In this document: piece by piece, positions 43,769 through 52,776 of the stretch
How positions within the stretch are numbered: position 1 is the first letter of the stretch
Layout: each line of letters opens with the position of its first letter
Assembly: GCF_002025665.1 (NCBI RefSeq)
Contig: NZ_CP018786.1
Location: 5,022,001 to 5,086,000, forward strand
DNA: 64,000 nucleotides
Direction: 5' to 3'
DNA from: Chryseobacterium indologenes
GTDB taxonomy: Bacteria; Bacteroidota; Bacteroidia; Flavobacteriales; Weeksellaceae
Notes under the pieces: model-generated
What the model saw: only the letters and a program-made list of their open reading frames with translations
Databases searched by the model: none
What the model was told of the DNA's origin: nothing
Made by a program: the position numbers and the translations under genes

Positions 43769-44470
43769 TTAGCCTTTTTTAAGGGTTTCTTTTAATCTGT
43801 TTAAAGCTTCTTCAGCTTTTGTATCATTACTGTTTACCATGGCATCTATCTCTTCATCAATGCTTTTTCCTGATTTTGAAAGATCAGAATAAGCTTCCGC
43901 AAGGGCTTCCTGCTGTACAACACGATCCTTCAGTTTTTCCAGCATGCTTACCGCACTTCCGGTGTCCATCTGGGTCATCTTCTGATTGATATCTTTTGTG
44001 GCTTCACTCACCTGAACTCTTGCTTTCAGGGTTTTCAATTCATTTTCCCATTTGGCAATACCTGATTTCAGATGGTTAATATTACCCTGTAACTTTTCGC
44101 AGTCATCATACAGTTTCTCATGCTCTTTCTGAAGAGCTGTTGCATTTTCCAAAGAAGAGGTCTGTTTTTTCAGTGCTTCTTTAGCCAGACGATCTGCTTC
44201 TAGAGCTTCCACTTCTCCTTTTTCTGCTTTCTGAACAATGACTATGGCTTTATTATAGTAATCATTGGCGGTCTGCTGTTCTGTTTCTGCTTCATTCTTT
44301 TTACGTATGGCAAGCGCTTTCAACTGAGCAAGTGCTTCTATACTTTTCCCAAGCTGTTCTTTCATTTCACGGATTCCCTGTTCCGTTAAATTGATTGGGT
44401 CTTCAAAGCTGTCGATCACAGAATGGATCTCTGCTTTTCCTATCGTTAACAATCTTTTAAAAATGTTCAT
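43769..44470 (-). CDS. PspA/IM30 (Vipp1) family protein
   Basis: A 233-residue, almost wholly alpha-helical protein of the PspA/IM30 family (MNIFKRLLTIGKAEIHSVIDSFEDPINLTEQGIREMKEQLG at its start). PspA-type proteins bind the inner face of stressed membranes and assemble into ESCRT-III-like rings or rods. The first amphipathic helix region, coiled coil (20-180) and the usual Gly/Ser-poor tail are visible. The nearby YbjN-like, OB-fold, flotillin and AAA+ genes form an arrangement recurring in PspA neighbourhoods. The gene lies 19 bases after the YbjN-like gene and three bases before the OB-fold gene. Confidence 0.92.
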   Translation of the reverse strand: MNIFKRLLTIGKAEIHSVIDSFEDPINLTEQGIREMKEQLGKSIEALAQLKALAIRKKNEAETEQQTANDYYNKAIVIVQKAEKGEVEALEADRLAKEALKKQTSSLENATALQKEHEKLYDDCEKLQGNINHLKSGIAKWENELKTLKARVQVSEATKDINQKMTQMDTGSAVSMLEKLKDRVVQQEALAEAYSDLSKSGKSIDEEIDAMVNSNDTKAEEALNRLKETLKKG

Positions 44471-44489
44471 TTTAAATATCTTTTGTGAA

Positions 44490-44885
44490 TTACTTACTCA
44501 TTTCAAGCATTTCTGTTGTAAATTCCCCCACAAGGATTCCTAAAGAGTTGATGGAAGCCATCACTTCGTTTTGTGCCATATTATCGGTTGGGAGTGTATC
44601 TCTGAAAATCACCCTCCTTCCGGTTCCGTCCAGTACAAATGCTCCGTGAACGATGTCTCTGTTTTTCTGAAGGAGTCTCAAAAATATTTTTTCGGATGGG
44701 TTTTTGATTTCAAAAAGAAACTGCTCCATGATCAGAATAGAATCTGATATTATAAGGATCATGTTTTTTATCCCGTTGGATTCTTTTTCGATGATTAAGA
44801 TTCTCTGAGCCTCATCTTCCAACGTGATGGTAAACTCATAATCTAACAACCACTCTTTGACCGTTCTGAATATTTGATTTCTCAT
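44490..44885 (-). CDS. YbjN/CesT-like small protein, first gene of the stress operon
   Basis: A 131-residue soluble protein with the alpha/beta pattern of type III secretion chaperone-like (CesT/YbjN) folds: helix RNQIFRTVKEWLLD, strands FTITLEDEAQRILIIEKE and NMILIISDSILIMEQFLFEI, then helix KIFLRLLQKNRDI and strand AFVLDGTGRRVIFRDTLPT, and a final helix. No catalytic motif is visible. It is the first gene after the operon promoter and probably works with PspA; the family call is by fold impression only. Confidence 0.65.
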   Translation of the reverse strand: MRNQIFRTVKEWLLDYEFTITLEDEAQRILIIEKESNGIKNMILIISDSILIMEQFLFEIKNPSEKIFLRLLQKNRDIVHGAFVLDGTGRRVIFRDTLPTDNMAQNEVMASINSLGILVGEFTTEMLEMSK

Positions 44886-44919
44886 GATGGCTGGTTTAGT
44901 GTTTTATTTTTCGTCTACA

Positions 44920-44950
44920 CAAATATAAAATAAAAATTCCAAAATGCAAA
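44920..44950 (-). promoter_or_regulatory. Strong Bacteroidota promoter of the PspA-flotillin-ATPase operon
   Basis: Read on the minus strand, TTTG (44950-44947) and TATATTTG (44927-44920) are 19 bases apart, an excellent fit to the -33 TTTG / -7 TAnnTTTG consensus. The start point would be about 44913, 28 bases before the ATG at 44885. Confidence 0.75.
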
Positions 44951-44981
44951 TATTATTAGCAATTATTTATTTCAGATTCTC

Positions 44982-44989
44982 TATCTTTG
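44982..44989 (+). promoter_or_regulatory. -7 promoter box of the divergent XRE gene
   Basis: TATCTTTG matches TAnnTTTG. It overlaps a TTG (44987) that would open a longer frame, which rules that start out and supports the ATG at 45008. The -33 element is poor. Confidence 0.5.
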
Positions 44990-45007
44990 CAAAAAAGATT
45001 AGACAAG

Positions 45008-45637
45008 ATGAGCTTCTTTGGAACTAATATTAAAAAAATAAGACAGGTTAAAGGACTGAGCCAAAAGGCTTTTGCCGATTTATTTGATTTAAACAGAGGA
45101 GTGATAAGCTCTTATGAAGAAGGGCGCGCAGAACCTAAGATAGAAACTATATTAAAGGTCGCTAATCATTTTAACCTTAATCTTGATAAATTACTCACCG
45201 AAACCTTACAGGTAAACCAATTAGTAAGTGTTTCAGACATTGATCAGCTCATGCTTTTCCCGGAATTAGCTATTCAAAATAGTAAAGAAGCACAGATCGC
45301 AACAGAAAAAACCAGCCCAAACGAATCTATTGTGCAAAAAATATTAGCATCTGTTGATCTGATTTATGAATTTACCTCTGAAAAAGCATTACTACCACAA
45401 TATCAATATGGCGATATTTTATTTTTGAACAAAGCAGATCAGAAAACAGAATCTGTCAATAGCCTTCTCATTTATCAGGATGGAAATCTTTCATATGACA
45501 TTGATAAGCAAACAATAAACAAACCTCATCCTGGCTATTATAAAATTGTAGGATACGTTTCTATGGGTGAGAAAAATATTTTCACCAGCATTTTTGAAAG
45601 ACTGGAAAACCTTGAAAAGAAAGCCGGGAGCAGATAA
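45008..45637 (+). CDS. XRE-family transcriptional regulator with LexA/CI-like C-terminal part
   Basis: A 209-residue regulator from the ATG at 45008. The N-terminal helix-turn-helix (about 5-60, IKKIRQVKGLSQKAFADLFDLNRGVISSYEEGRAEP) is clear. The C-terminal part has a segment resembling the strand GDILFLNKAD of S24/peptidase-like repressors, but without a convincing Ser-Lys dyad, so cleavage activity is not expected. It is read away from the PspA operon, sharing about 120 bases of promoter space, and is a natural candidate for its regulator or for autoregulation. The next gene (ThiF-like) has its own promoter. Confidence 0.85.
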   Translation: MSFFGTNIKKIRQVKGLSQKAFADLFDLNRGVISSYEEGRAEPKIETILKVANHFNLNLDKLLTETLQVNQLVSVSDIDQLMLFPELAIQNSKEAQIATEKTSPNESIVQKILASVDLIYEFTSEKALLPQYQYGDILFLNKADQKTESVNSLLIYQDGNLSYDIDKQTINKPHPGYYKIVGYVSMGEKNIFTSIFERLENLEKKAGSR

Positions 45638-45717
45638 AATAAACAAGTGCATGGCCAGATTATTCTTGTAAAAATTAAAATTATTCCTTTATTCTTTTTA
45701 TTGTAAAAAACGCAAAA

Positions 45718-45735
45718 ACTAAACTTTTGTGTAGT
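45718..45735 (+). promoter_or_regulatory. 18-base dyad (third site) upstream of the E1-like gene
   Basis: ACTAAACTTTTGTGTAGT matches the dyad at 57967-57984 (ACTACACTTTGGTGTAGT) in 16 of 18 positions. Its centre lies 30.5 bases before the TATTTTTG box at 45757-45764, the same spacing as at the acyltransferase-operon promoter. Proposed binding site for a shared activator. Confidence 0.65.
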
Positions 45736-45756
45736 AGTAATTCTCTCCCATACCTA

Positions 45757-45764
45757 TATTTTTG
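45757..45764 (+). promoter_or_regulatory. -7 promoter box of the E1-like gene
   Basis: TATTTTTG fits TAnnTTTG, 17 bases before the ATG at 45782. There is no TTG at the -33 distance, consistent with activator dependence. Confidence 0.6.
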
Positions 45765-45781
45765 TTCTTAAAATATAAATA

Positions 45782-46528
45782 ATGGAAGAGCAATACTCCC
45801 GAAACAGGCTATATGTAAAAGAAGAGGAGCAGAAGACTATCAAAGATTTTTCTATTTTACTAGCCGGATGCGGTATTGGAAGTAATATAGCAGAATGTGC
45901 CTTACGTTTTGGTTTTGAGAACATTACACTTGTGGATGGCGACACCATTGAATTGTCTAATCTGAACAGGCAGAATTATACCTACCAGGATATTTCTTCT
46001 TATAAAGCAGAAACTTTATATCATCGGTTGAAAAGCATTAATCCAAATGCCAATATCCGCTTCCACAGTGAGTTTATTACTAAAGACAATGCTGAGAAAA
46101 TCATTGGAAACCATAATATAGCTATCAATGCCCTTGACTTTTCAACAGAAATCCCAATTATTTTCGATAAGATGTGTCAGGAGAAGAACATCCCTGTTCT
46201 GCATCCTTATAATCTGGGCTGGGGAGCGTTGGTTATGGTAATCAGCGAAAGTATGGGATTAGAATCTTTGCAGAAAGATGATGAAACTTTTAATGAACTA
46301 AATGTTGTTCAGTACGTTTCCAGCCACATGAGATATTGGGGAAACCCTCAGCAATGGCTTGAAGATGTTGTAGAAAGTTACATTAAAGAAAACAAACAAC
46401 TTCCTCCGCCGCAATTATCAATCGCTTCATTTCTTGCAGCAGCAAGTTGTGTAAAAATAGCGTTCAATATTGCAACAAATCAACCTGTAAAAAAATTCCC
46501 TGAATTTTATTTAACGACTGTCAATTAA
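45782..46528 (+). CDS. ThiF/E1-like adenylyltransferase of a RiPP-associated locus
   Basis: A 248-residue protein with the ThiF/E1 nucleotide-binding fold: GCGIGSNIAE (about 30-39), LVDGDTIELSNLNRQNY (51-66, with the conserved Asp and Arg), and AINALDFSTE. The zinc-binding CxxC motifs of many ThiF proteins are absent, as is an obvious catalytic cysteine, so it may only adenylate. E1-like enzymes act in RiPP pathways (for example MccB and the cyclodehydratase partner proteins). The gene converges with the HExxH-protein gene (four bases between stops) and carries the same activator dyad as the export operon, so it is part of that regulon. Target unknown. Confidence 0.87.
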   Translation: MEEQYSRNRLYVKEEEQKTIKDFSILLAGCGIGSNIAECALRFGFENITLVDGDTIELSNLNRQNYTYQDISSYKAETLYHRLKSINPNANIRFHSEFITKDNAEKIIGNHNIAINALDFSTEIPIIFDKMCQEKNIPVLHPYNLGWGALVMVISESMGLESLQKDDETFNELNVVQYVSSHMRYWGNPQQWLEDVVESYIKENKQLPPPQLSIASFLAAASCVKIAFNIATNQPVKKFPEFYLTTVN

Positions 46529-46532
46529 CTAA

Positions 46533-47627
46533 TTAGCAGCTATACGCAACCTTTTCATTATACTTTATCATTAGCATATGGCCTCCTCTTTTGGAGGCTA
46601 TATCGATAAGATCGGTTTCACAAAGGGCTTCAATCCTTACTATCTGATCTTGTATTGATTGTATACTCCCTAACTCTTCGTCAAACCCTGCAATGGTTTC
46701 AATAGCATTTTTGATAATCTTAGTAAGGTCTTGAAAGCGATCTCCGGAAATATCAATCCGATCTATATAATTTTCCAGTCTGCTTCCTTCCCTGTATTGA
46801 GGATAGTTTTCCAGTCCCATGAATGCAAGCATCCATTCTTTATTATAATTTCCTAAAGTTTTGGCTATCCCAATATAATCAGCAATAAGTTCATCATGAA
46901 GGTTATTAGAAGCACAGCCATACCTTTGTAAGGTGTACAAATGAGTACATTCATGCTCAAGTCTTATGGAATAGGAATATGCTTTCCATTCATCTTCTGA
47001 AAGCCCCAGATGAGTTGCCTGAATATTACTGTAAGGTTTTGTGCTTACTACTATTATTTTGTCTTTATAAAGCTCCGGAATGGGTAGAATATTTTTGGAA
47101 AACTCATTATTCCAGTTGTTTGACGGACGATTTTCTATCCATTCTTTTTTTAAAGCATGAATTCTCTCCCAGTTATTGATTCCGTTTGCAAGAAATGCTC
47201 CCATAGAGGAAGGAATTGGCTTTGGATTATTCTTGTAAAGAAGGCTTTGGGCAATGACAACAAAATCCTGACTGTCGTTTATCGAAATCACCGGAATAGT
47301 CCCTGAAATGTCCTTGTGTAGTTGAATTGATATTCCTTCAGCATGATTCAAAAATAAATGTGCTTGTAAATTTTTAAAAGAATCTTTTCCTTTCAAAACA
47401 GCATTGATATAATCTTCTGTTTTATTTATTTCTGTCTCTATCGGGAAGTATAATTGAGGATAAAAGTCTTTTAAGATCTGAAAATGGGACTCATCTGTTT
47501 TTTGAAGGTAATATTTCCAGAATTCCACACAGGCATTTTCTTCAGAAGCTACTGTTTTCAATCTCTCTGAAGAAAATTTGTTCTGCAGATAGGTCTCAAG
47601 TTTTTCTATATTTCTAAGTACGGACAT
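46533..47627 (-). CDS. HExxH-motif protein (possible zinc peptidase) at the end of the export operon
   Basis: A 364-residue soluble protein with a zincin motif: RLEHECTHLYTLQRYG places HExxH at residues 225-229, followed by HDELIAD (244-250), in which Glu246 could be the third zinc ligand. I recall similar proteins in Bacteroidota under DUF7005 but have no function for them. No signal peptide, so cytoplasmic. It is the last gene of the minus-strand operon, 16 bases after the second ABC transporter gene. Leader or core peptide processing is an attractive but untested role. Confidence 0.7.
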   Translation of the reverse strand: MSVLRNIEKLETYLQNKFSSERLKTVASEENACVEFWKYYLQKTDESHFQILKDFYPQLYFPIETEINKTEDYINAVLKGKDSFKNLQAHLFLNHAEGISIQLHKDISGTIPVISINDSQDFVVIAQSLLYKNNPKPIPSSMGAFLANGINNWERIHALKKEWIENRPSNNWNNEFSKNILPIPELYKDKIIVVSTKPYSNIQATHLGLSEDEWKAYSYSIRLEHECTHLYTLQRYGCASNNLHDELIADYIGIAKTLGNYNKEWMLAFMGLENYPQYREGSRLENYIDRIDISGDRFQDLTKIIKNAIETIAGFDEELGSIQSIQDQIVRIEALCETDLIDIASKRGGHMLMIKYNEKVAYSC

Positions 47628-47643
47628 CTATTCTATTTGTACA

Positions 47644-50556
47644 TTAAGCAATCTGTCTTTTTGCCAATTGAGAGAAAAGTCCTTCAAGCTCCATCAGTTC
47701 ATCATAAGTTCCTGTTTCAACAATCGTTCCTTTATCCATCACATAAATACGATCTGCATTTTTAATAGTGCTTAGTCTGTGCGCGATGATAATACGGGTT
47801 GCCTGAAGTTTATCAAGGCTTTCTGAGACAATATTCTGGGTTCTGTTATCCAGTGCACTGGTAGCTTCATCCATAAATAACAACCTTGGTTTATGAACAA
47901 TTGCTCTCGCAATCATAAGACGCTGTCTTTGTCCTCCTGAGAAGGTTCCTGCTCCTTCACTTACAACTGTATGCATTTCCATAGGCATTTTTTTGATGTC
48001 TTCTTCCATTCCGGCCATTCGTGCTGCTTCCCATGCATCATCTAATGTCAATTCTGAATTTCCGACAATGTTTTGATAGATACTTCCTGACATCAAAGAT
48101 CCATTTTGCAGTACGACTCCGATTTGTCTTCTAACCAATTCTTTATTCATTGAATCAAAAGAATCACCATCAAAATAAATAGATCCCAGTTCAGGATACT
48201 CAAATCCTAAAAGCAATCTCATAATGGTAGATTTTCCTGAGCCTGAAGCACCTACAAAGGCAACCATTTCTCCTGGTTTAATTTTAAAAGTGACATTATT
48301 CAAGACCAGAGGCTGATCTTGATTATATCTGAAGGAAACGGAATTCATTTCTATATCCCCGGCTAGTTCACCCGGATCCACGCTTTGTTCTGCAGATTCT
48401 GTCTCCTCTTCCAAAATAGGTTTTACTCTTTCATACAGAGTGACCACATTGAGAGATGTTATTAAAGCCATGCTCAGCTTTAGACTATCATTCAGAAATT
48501 GATTAAATGCTGTAATGAATGCCATAAATGCCCCAACTGTTAACATTGCCGTTGCGGTATCAGAATTAAGTACTGTATAATACAGGAAAGAGAAAAAGAA
48601 AATACTTGTAAGAAGCGGATAGGAGGCATTAAATGTCTCCACAAAGTTCTGATAACTTCCTGAAACAAATCCTAATTTTTTTAGCTTTGAAAACTTATCT
48701 GCCCAAAGAGCGAAAACCCTTTTTTCTCCACCTGTTATTCTAATTTTAGAAATACCTGATAAAAACTCAAACAGAAACCCTTGTATTTCTCCCTGATATT
48801 TGGAAACTTCTCTATCATATTTCAATTTCAAGCAACCAATAGTAATCATAAAAATAACTGCAATAAGGCCTAGTATTACACCTATCAAAGCTAGTTTTGA
48901 ATCATAATAAAAGAGAAGTGCGAGATTCACAAAAGAAAATGCTCCACTCAATACCGCTGTCATCAGCGTGCTTGAAACAATCTGACGTATAGCATTAATA
49001 CTTAAAACTCTGTTTGTAAGATCTCCTGCACTAAAATTTTTATAAAAAGTAACAGGCAATCTTAGCATATGATCCATAACGCCTGCCTGTAAATTAATAC
49101 TGGATTTGGTTTCCAGTCTTTGCTGCAGAACACCTTTCGCAAGATTTAATCCTGCTGTTACCAGAGCCATCATAATCATAATGGAAAAGATCTCAATATG
49201 GAGAGACCTGTCTGCTGTAGGAATTACATCATCATACATTATTCCAGATAAGATGGGTACTAATAACCCCATCATACTTCCTGCTAAGGCGGCAAAAATC
49301 AATAATTTTGCATCTTTTCTTACTCCTTTTGTAGCAAAACGGGCTACTTTCCTTATAGAATTCATTTTTCCGTCAAATCCAGAGAAGAACATATAACCAA
49401 TTGGCTCTAATGTTTCTGCAATCTCATTATTAACGGTTGATTCTATACCAGTAGATAAATTTTTTATAATATAGCTATTGGATGTTGCCTGTAATAAAGC
49501 TACAGGTGTTTTGTCTTTTTTTGTAAATGCTAAGAGATGTCCGTTTTCATCTTTCCACCAGACTCCCCTCAGTATAATTTTTCTTATTCTTATTTTAGAA
49601 CTTTTGGCTATGGCATATAATTGATTCGTAACACTATTTTCATAGGATTCTATATGCCTGGGCTCGTCCATTTTAAATCCGGACTGCTCTCCTATTAAGC
49701 GGCAGGTAGAAAAAAGAATATTTTTTTTATTAAATAGGGTTGAGTTTTGGATATGAACATGCTCCTCATTACCCGCTACAATAGACCTTATTTTCTGTAA
49801 TGTAGCCCTGATTCCCTCTTCTTCTATTAAAAGTTTCTCCTGAAAATGTTTACTTTCTTCCTGTTTCTGGGTCTCTATAATCGTATTAAGCTGGTTATAA
49901 AAATGTTCTTCCAGCTTTGTTAATGAAAGCAAAAAGTAAATTTCATCCTGAAGGACTTCTCTTGTACTTAATACCTTCACTTCAGTTCCATCAGTTAGCG
50001 ACCTGATCCACAACTTATTAGATACCGGAGTGAGAAACCCAGGAAGTTTATCATAGCTAATATTTGTACTTTCCGCATATATGTTGACCTCTCCCTTTAA
50101 AATATGTATCCAATTGATTCCACTTGACGGGAAGGCGATACTATTTTTCTCTAATTGTGTTATTTTATAATCATCTAATGCCTTGTAAACTCTGGGACTA
50201 TTGCTATTGCATACGATAGAGGTTGTCTTTGAAATCCACTTATTCATCATATTCTTTAAAAAGAAATGATCCATCTCCAGAAGGTTGCTCTTATCAATAG
50301 GCAGTAGCTTGGCTTCATTTGAAAAAGCAATAAGCCTTGTGTTATTTCCAGCATTGTTTTCTGTTAATAAGCTGAATATGATTTCTCCTTTCTGCACTGT
50401 ATAAAAGTGCTTTAACGGGATAAGATAATTGCCTTCTTCATCAACTTTAGTATAGAATACATTTACCTCACCTGAAAGTACCATCCAAAATTTGTTGATA
50501 TCATTTAGGGTAAAAGGATTTTCAACATTTATATATATCTTTTCTTTTACGGGCAT
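47644..50556 (-). CDS. NHLM-type ABC exporter subunit without peptidase domain (ABC2 type)
   Basis: A 970-residue exporter half. The first 400 residues are a soluble region with cyclic-nucleotide-binding-like beta rolls (FWMVLSGEVNVFYTKVDEEGNYL, INWIHILKGEVNIYAES). The membrane domain spans about 425-690 (six helices), and the nucleotide-binding domain has Walker A VAFVGASGSGKSTIMRLLLG, the signature FSGGQRQRLMIARAIV, Walker B LLFMDEATSAL and the H-loop IIIAHRLST. This layout matches the NHLM bacteriocin ABC2 family (TIGR03797-like). It would partner the C39-bearing subunit encoded 11 bases upstream. Confidence 0.9.
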   Translation of the reverse strand: MPVKEKIYINVENPFTLNDINKFWMVLSGEVNVFYTKVDEEGNYLIPLKHFYTVQKGEIIFSLLTENNAGNNTRLIAFSNEAKLLPIDKSNLLEMDHFFLKNMMNKWISKTTSIVCNSNSPRVYKALDDYKITQLEKNSIAFPSSGINWIHILKGEVNIYAESTNISYDKLPGFLTPVSNKLWIRSLTDGTEVKVLSTREVLQDEIYFLLSLTKLEEHFYNQLNTIIETQKQEESKHFQEKLLIEEEGIRATLQKIRSIVAGNEEHVHIQNSTLFNKKNILFSTCRLIGEQSGFKMDEPRHIESYENSVTNQLYAIAKSSKIRIRKIILRGVWWKDENGHLLAFTKKDKTPVALLQATSNSYIIKNLSTGIESTVNNEIAETLEPIGYMFFSGFDGKMNSIRKVARFATKGVRKDAKLLIFAALAGSMMGLLVPILSGIMYDDVIPTADRSLHIEIFSIMIMMALVTAGLNLAKGVLQQRLETKSSINLQAGVMDHMLRLPVTFYKNFSAGDLTNRVLSINAIRQIVSSTLMTAVLSGAFSFVNLALLFYYDSKLALIGVILGLIAVIFMITIGCLKLKYDREVSKYQGEIQGFLFEFLSGISKIRITGGEKRVFALWADKFSKLKKLGFVSGSYQNFVETFNASYPLLTSIFFFSFLYYTVLNSDTATAMLTVGAFMAFITAFNQFLNDSLKLSMALITSLNVVTLYERVKPILEEETESAEQSVDPGELAGDIEMNSVSFRYNQDQPLVLNNVTFKIKPGEMVAFVGASGSGKSTIMRLLLGFEYPELGSIYFDGDSFDSMNKELVRRQIGVVLQNGSLMSGSIYQNIVGNSELTLDDAWEAARMAGMEEDIKKMPMEMHTVVSEGAGTFSGGQRQRLMIARAIVHKPRLLFMDEATSALDNRTQNIVSESLDKLQATRIIIAHRLSTIKNADRIYVMDKGTIVETGTYDELMELEGLFSQLAKRQIA

Positions 50557-50567
50557 GGTATTAGATT

Positions 50568-52760
50568 TTATTTCGTTTCGATTAATTTGGAGTAAGCTCC
50601 ATTTTTTTTCATCAATTCATGGTGTGTTCCTCTTTCTACTATTTTTCCATATTCCATTACGATAATCTCATCACAATCAATAATTGTACTCAGCCTATGC
50701 GCTACAATCAGACAGGTACAACCTCTTTTTTTTATATTATCCATAACGATCTTTTCTGCAGTTGGGTCTAATGCGCTGGTAGCCTCATCCATTACCAGAA
50801 TTGAGGGGTTTGTAGCTAAAGCTCTTGCAATTTCTAACCGTTGTCGCTGTCCTCCGCTAAAATTGGATCCACCTTCTAAAACAGAGCTGTCATAAGCATC
50901 ATTTCGGGATGCAATTACGTCATGAATAGCAGCATCTCTGGCAGATTGAATAATACTTTTATCAGAAATAGTGGTATCCCAAAAAGAAATATTTTCTTTG
51001 ATAGTTCCGTTGAATATCAGGACGTCCTGATCTATTACGGCTAATGATTCTGTAATAATATTTCTTGGTATTTCTTCTCTGTTTTTTCCATCAAGTAAAA
51101 TTTCGCCGGTCCAGGGTTTGTGTAATCCGGAGGCTATTTTAGCGACGGTTGATTTTCCACTTCCTGATCCTCCCACCAGGGCCACTCTGTTTCCGGGCTT
51201 TAACTTTAAGTTGAAATTTTCTATAAGAGCGGGTAATGTTGTATTATAACCGAAGGTAACATTCTTCATTTCAAAATAGCCTACCAGTTTATTGTCCATT
51301 TCAGCTTTAACTATAGGTGTTCCATCTTGAAATTCCTTAAATTGATCATCCACTTCATAATTGATAACATCGTCTATTCTGTTCATATCACTTTCTGTTT
51401 CATGTAACATCGCTCCTACAGAAATCAGTTGATTAACAGGTGATATAAAATTGCCCATCAAATAGGTGAAAGCTACCAGTGCACCAAGAGTCATCTCGCC
51501 ATCCATAATTCTTAATGCTCCTACTCCTAAAATGAATGTAGTGGTAAGAGAGGTAACAAGAGGAGGAATTGCATTAAGCCTGATCGTAAGCCATCCAAGT
51601 TCTTGCTGTGCGTTCGTTACCTTTGCAAGATATCCTACCCAATTGGTAAAAAAATCATTTTCTCTTCCTGATGCTTTCAGGGTTTCAATCATACTGATTC
51701 CAGATGTTGTCGTTCCCAGAAGCTTACCATTTTCATTACTCAGACGTCTGTTGCCATCTTTTCTTGCGGTAGAGACATATCTTAAGACCATTACATTGAT
51801 ACCTGCCATAAATATCCCTATCAAGGTCAAAGGAATATCATAGGAAAACATCAAAAAGGCATAAAAAACGACTACAATTATATTAAGTGCGGCGTTGGCA
51901 AGATCTCCACTTAATAATTTGGCTACTTTATCATTAAGAGAAACTCTATTTCCAATTTCTCCGCTGTAACGTTGGGTAAAAAAGACGATTGGTAAATGAA
52001 ATACATGCCACAAAAATTTGCTGGAAGTAGTAAGGGCGAGCTTTGTTTCTAATTTCAATAGATAATATTGCTGGATATATACCAATACCGAGTTAACTAT
52101 TAAAACGGCTCCCATTATAAGAAGTAATGGCATTACAAATCCTGAATATCCATTGATCAGATATTTATCTATAAATATTTTGATAAAGGATGGGATCACC
52201 AGCCCGGGAATAACTAAGAATAAACTGGCTAATATAAGATAGATAATACTCAGCTTAGAATTAGATATTCTGGCTGCTAAAGAAGACATTAACCCTCTTT
52301 TTTCGTTTCCTTTTTCAAATTTATCACCTGGATTAAAGGTAAGCACTACCCCTGTATAAGCTTCATCAAACTCATCATGAGTCACCTGATATCTTCCTTG
52401 TGCAGGATCACTTAAATATACTTTTTTCTTTGTAAATCCTTCTAAAACCAAAAAGTGGTTAAAATTCCAAAAGATAATAGAAGGCGTTTGAATTTGCATA
52501 AGTTTTTCGATGGATTTCGAATATCCTTTTGCTTCCAGCCCAAATTCTTTGGCGGCTTTTATAATATTGGTAGCCTTTAATCCGTCTCTGGATACTCCGC
52601 AGGCAATTCTTAATTTTTCCAGCGGCACAAATTTTCCATGATGTCCTAAAATAATACTTAATGCCGCAGCTCCGCACTCTACACTTTCCATCTGCAAAAC
52701 TGTAGGAACTTTTACAGGCCTCGCCAGCTTTCCTATCACAAAATTTGTATTCTTTTCCAT
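50568..52760 (-). CDS. C39 peptidase-containing ABC exporter (NHLM ABC1 type)
   Basis: A 730-residue exporter that trims double-glycine leaders while exporting the peptide. The C39 peptidase domain has VLQMESVECGAAAL with catalytic Cys29, NFNHFLVLEG with His102 and VYLSDPA with Asp118, so the catalytic triad is intact. The membrane domain (about 175-440) is followed by the nucleotide-binding domain with VALVGGSGSGKSTVAKIASG, FSGGQRQRLEIARALA and LVMDEATSALDP. It matches the NHLM ABC1 family (TIGR03796-like). The substrate candidates are the GG-leader precursors encoded at 61700-64000. Its gene is 16 bases after the HlyD-like gene. Confidence 0.93.
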   Translation of the reverse strand: MEKNTNFVIGKLARPVKVPTVLQMESVECGAAALSIILGHHGKFVPLEKLRIACGVSRDGLKATNIIKAAKEFGLEAKGYSKSIEKLMQIQTPSIIFWNFNHFLVLEGFTKKKVYLSDPAQGRYQVTHDEFDEAYTGVVLTFNPGDKFEKGNEKRGLMSSLAARISNSKLSIIYLILASLFLVIPGLVIPSFIKIFIDKYLINGYSGFVMPLLLIMGAVLIVNSVLVYIQQYYLLKLETKLALTTSSKFLWHVFHLPIVFFTQRYSGEIGNRVSLNDKVAKLLSGDLANAALNIIVVVFYAFLMFSYDIPLTLIGIFMAGINVMVLRYVSTARKDGNRRLSNENGKLLGTTTSGISMIETLKASGRENDFFTNWVGYLAKVTNAQQELGWLTIRLNAIPPLVTSLTTTFILGVGALRIMDGEMTLGALVAFTYLMGNFISPVNQLISVGAMLHETESDMNRIDDVINYEVDDQFKEFQDGTPIVKAEMDNKLVGYFEMKNVTFGYNTTLPALIENFNLKLKPGNRVALVGGSGSGKSTVAKIASGLHKPWTGEILLDGKNREEIPRNIITESLAVIDQDVLIFNGTIKENISFWDTTISDKSIIQSARDAAIHDVIASRNDAYDSSVLEGGSNFSGGQRQRLEIARALATNPSILVMDEATSALDPTAEKIVMDNIKKRGCTCLIVAHRLSTIIDCDEIIVMEYGKIVERGTHHELMKKNGAYSKLIETK

Positions 52761-52776
52761 CCGTAAAACTCAATTA

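Noticed and set aside
44987..45007. Upstream TTG start for the XRE regulator
   Set aside because: The TTG is part of the -7 box TATCTTTG, so it would not be in the message.
45008..45637. The XRE gene as a prophage repressor
   Set aside because: No phage genes lie near it, and the C-terminal part lacks a convincing Ser/Lys protease dyad.
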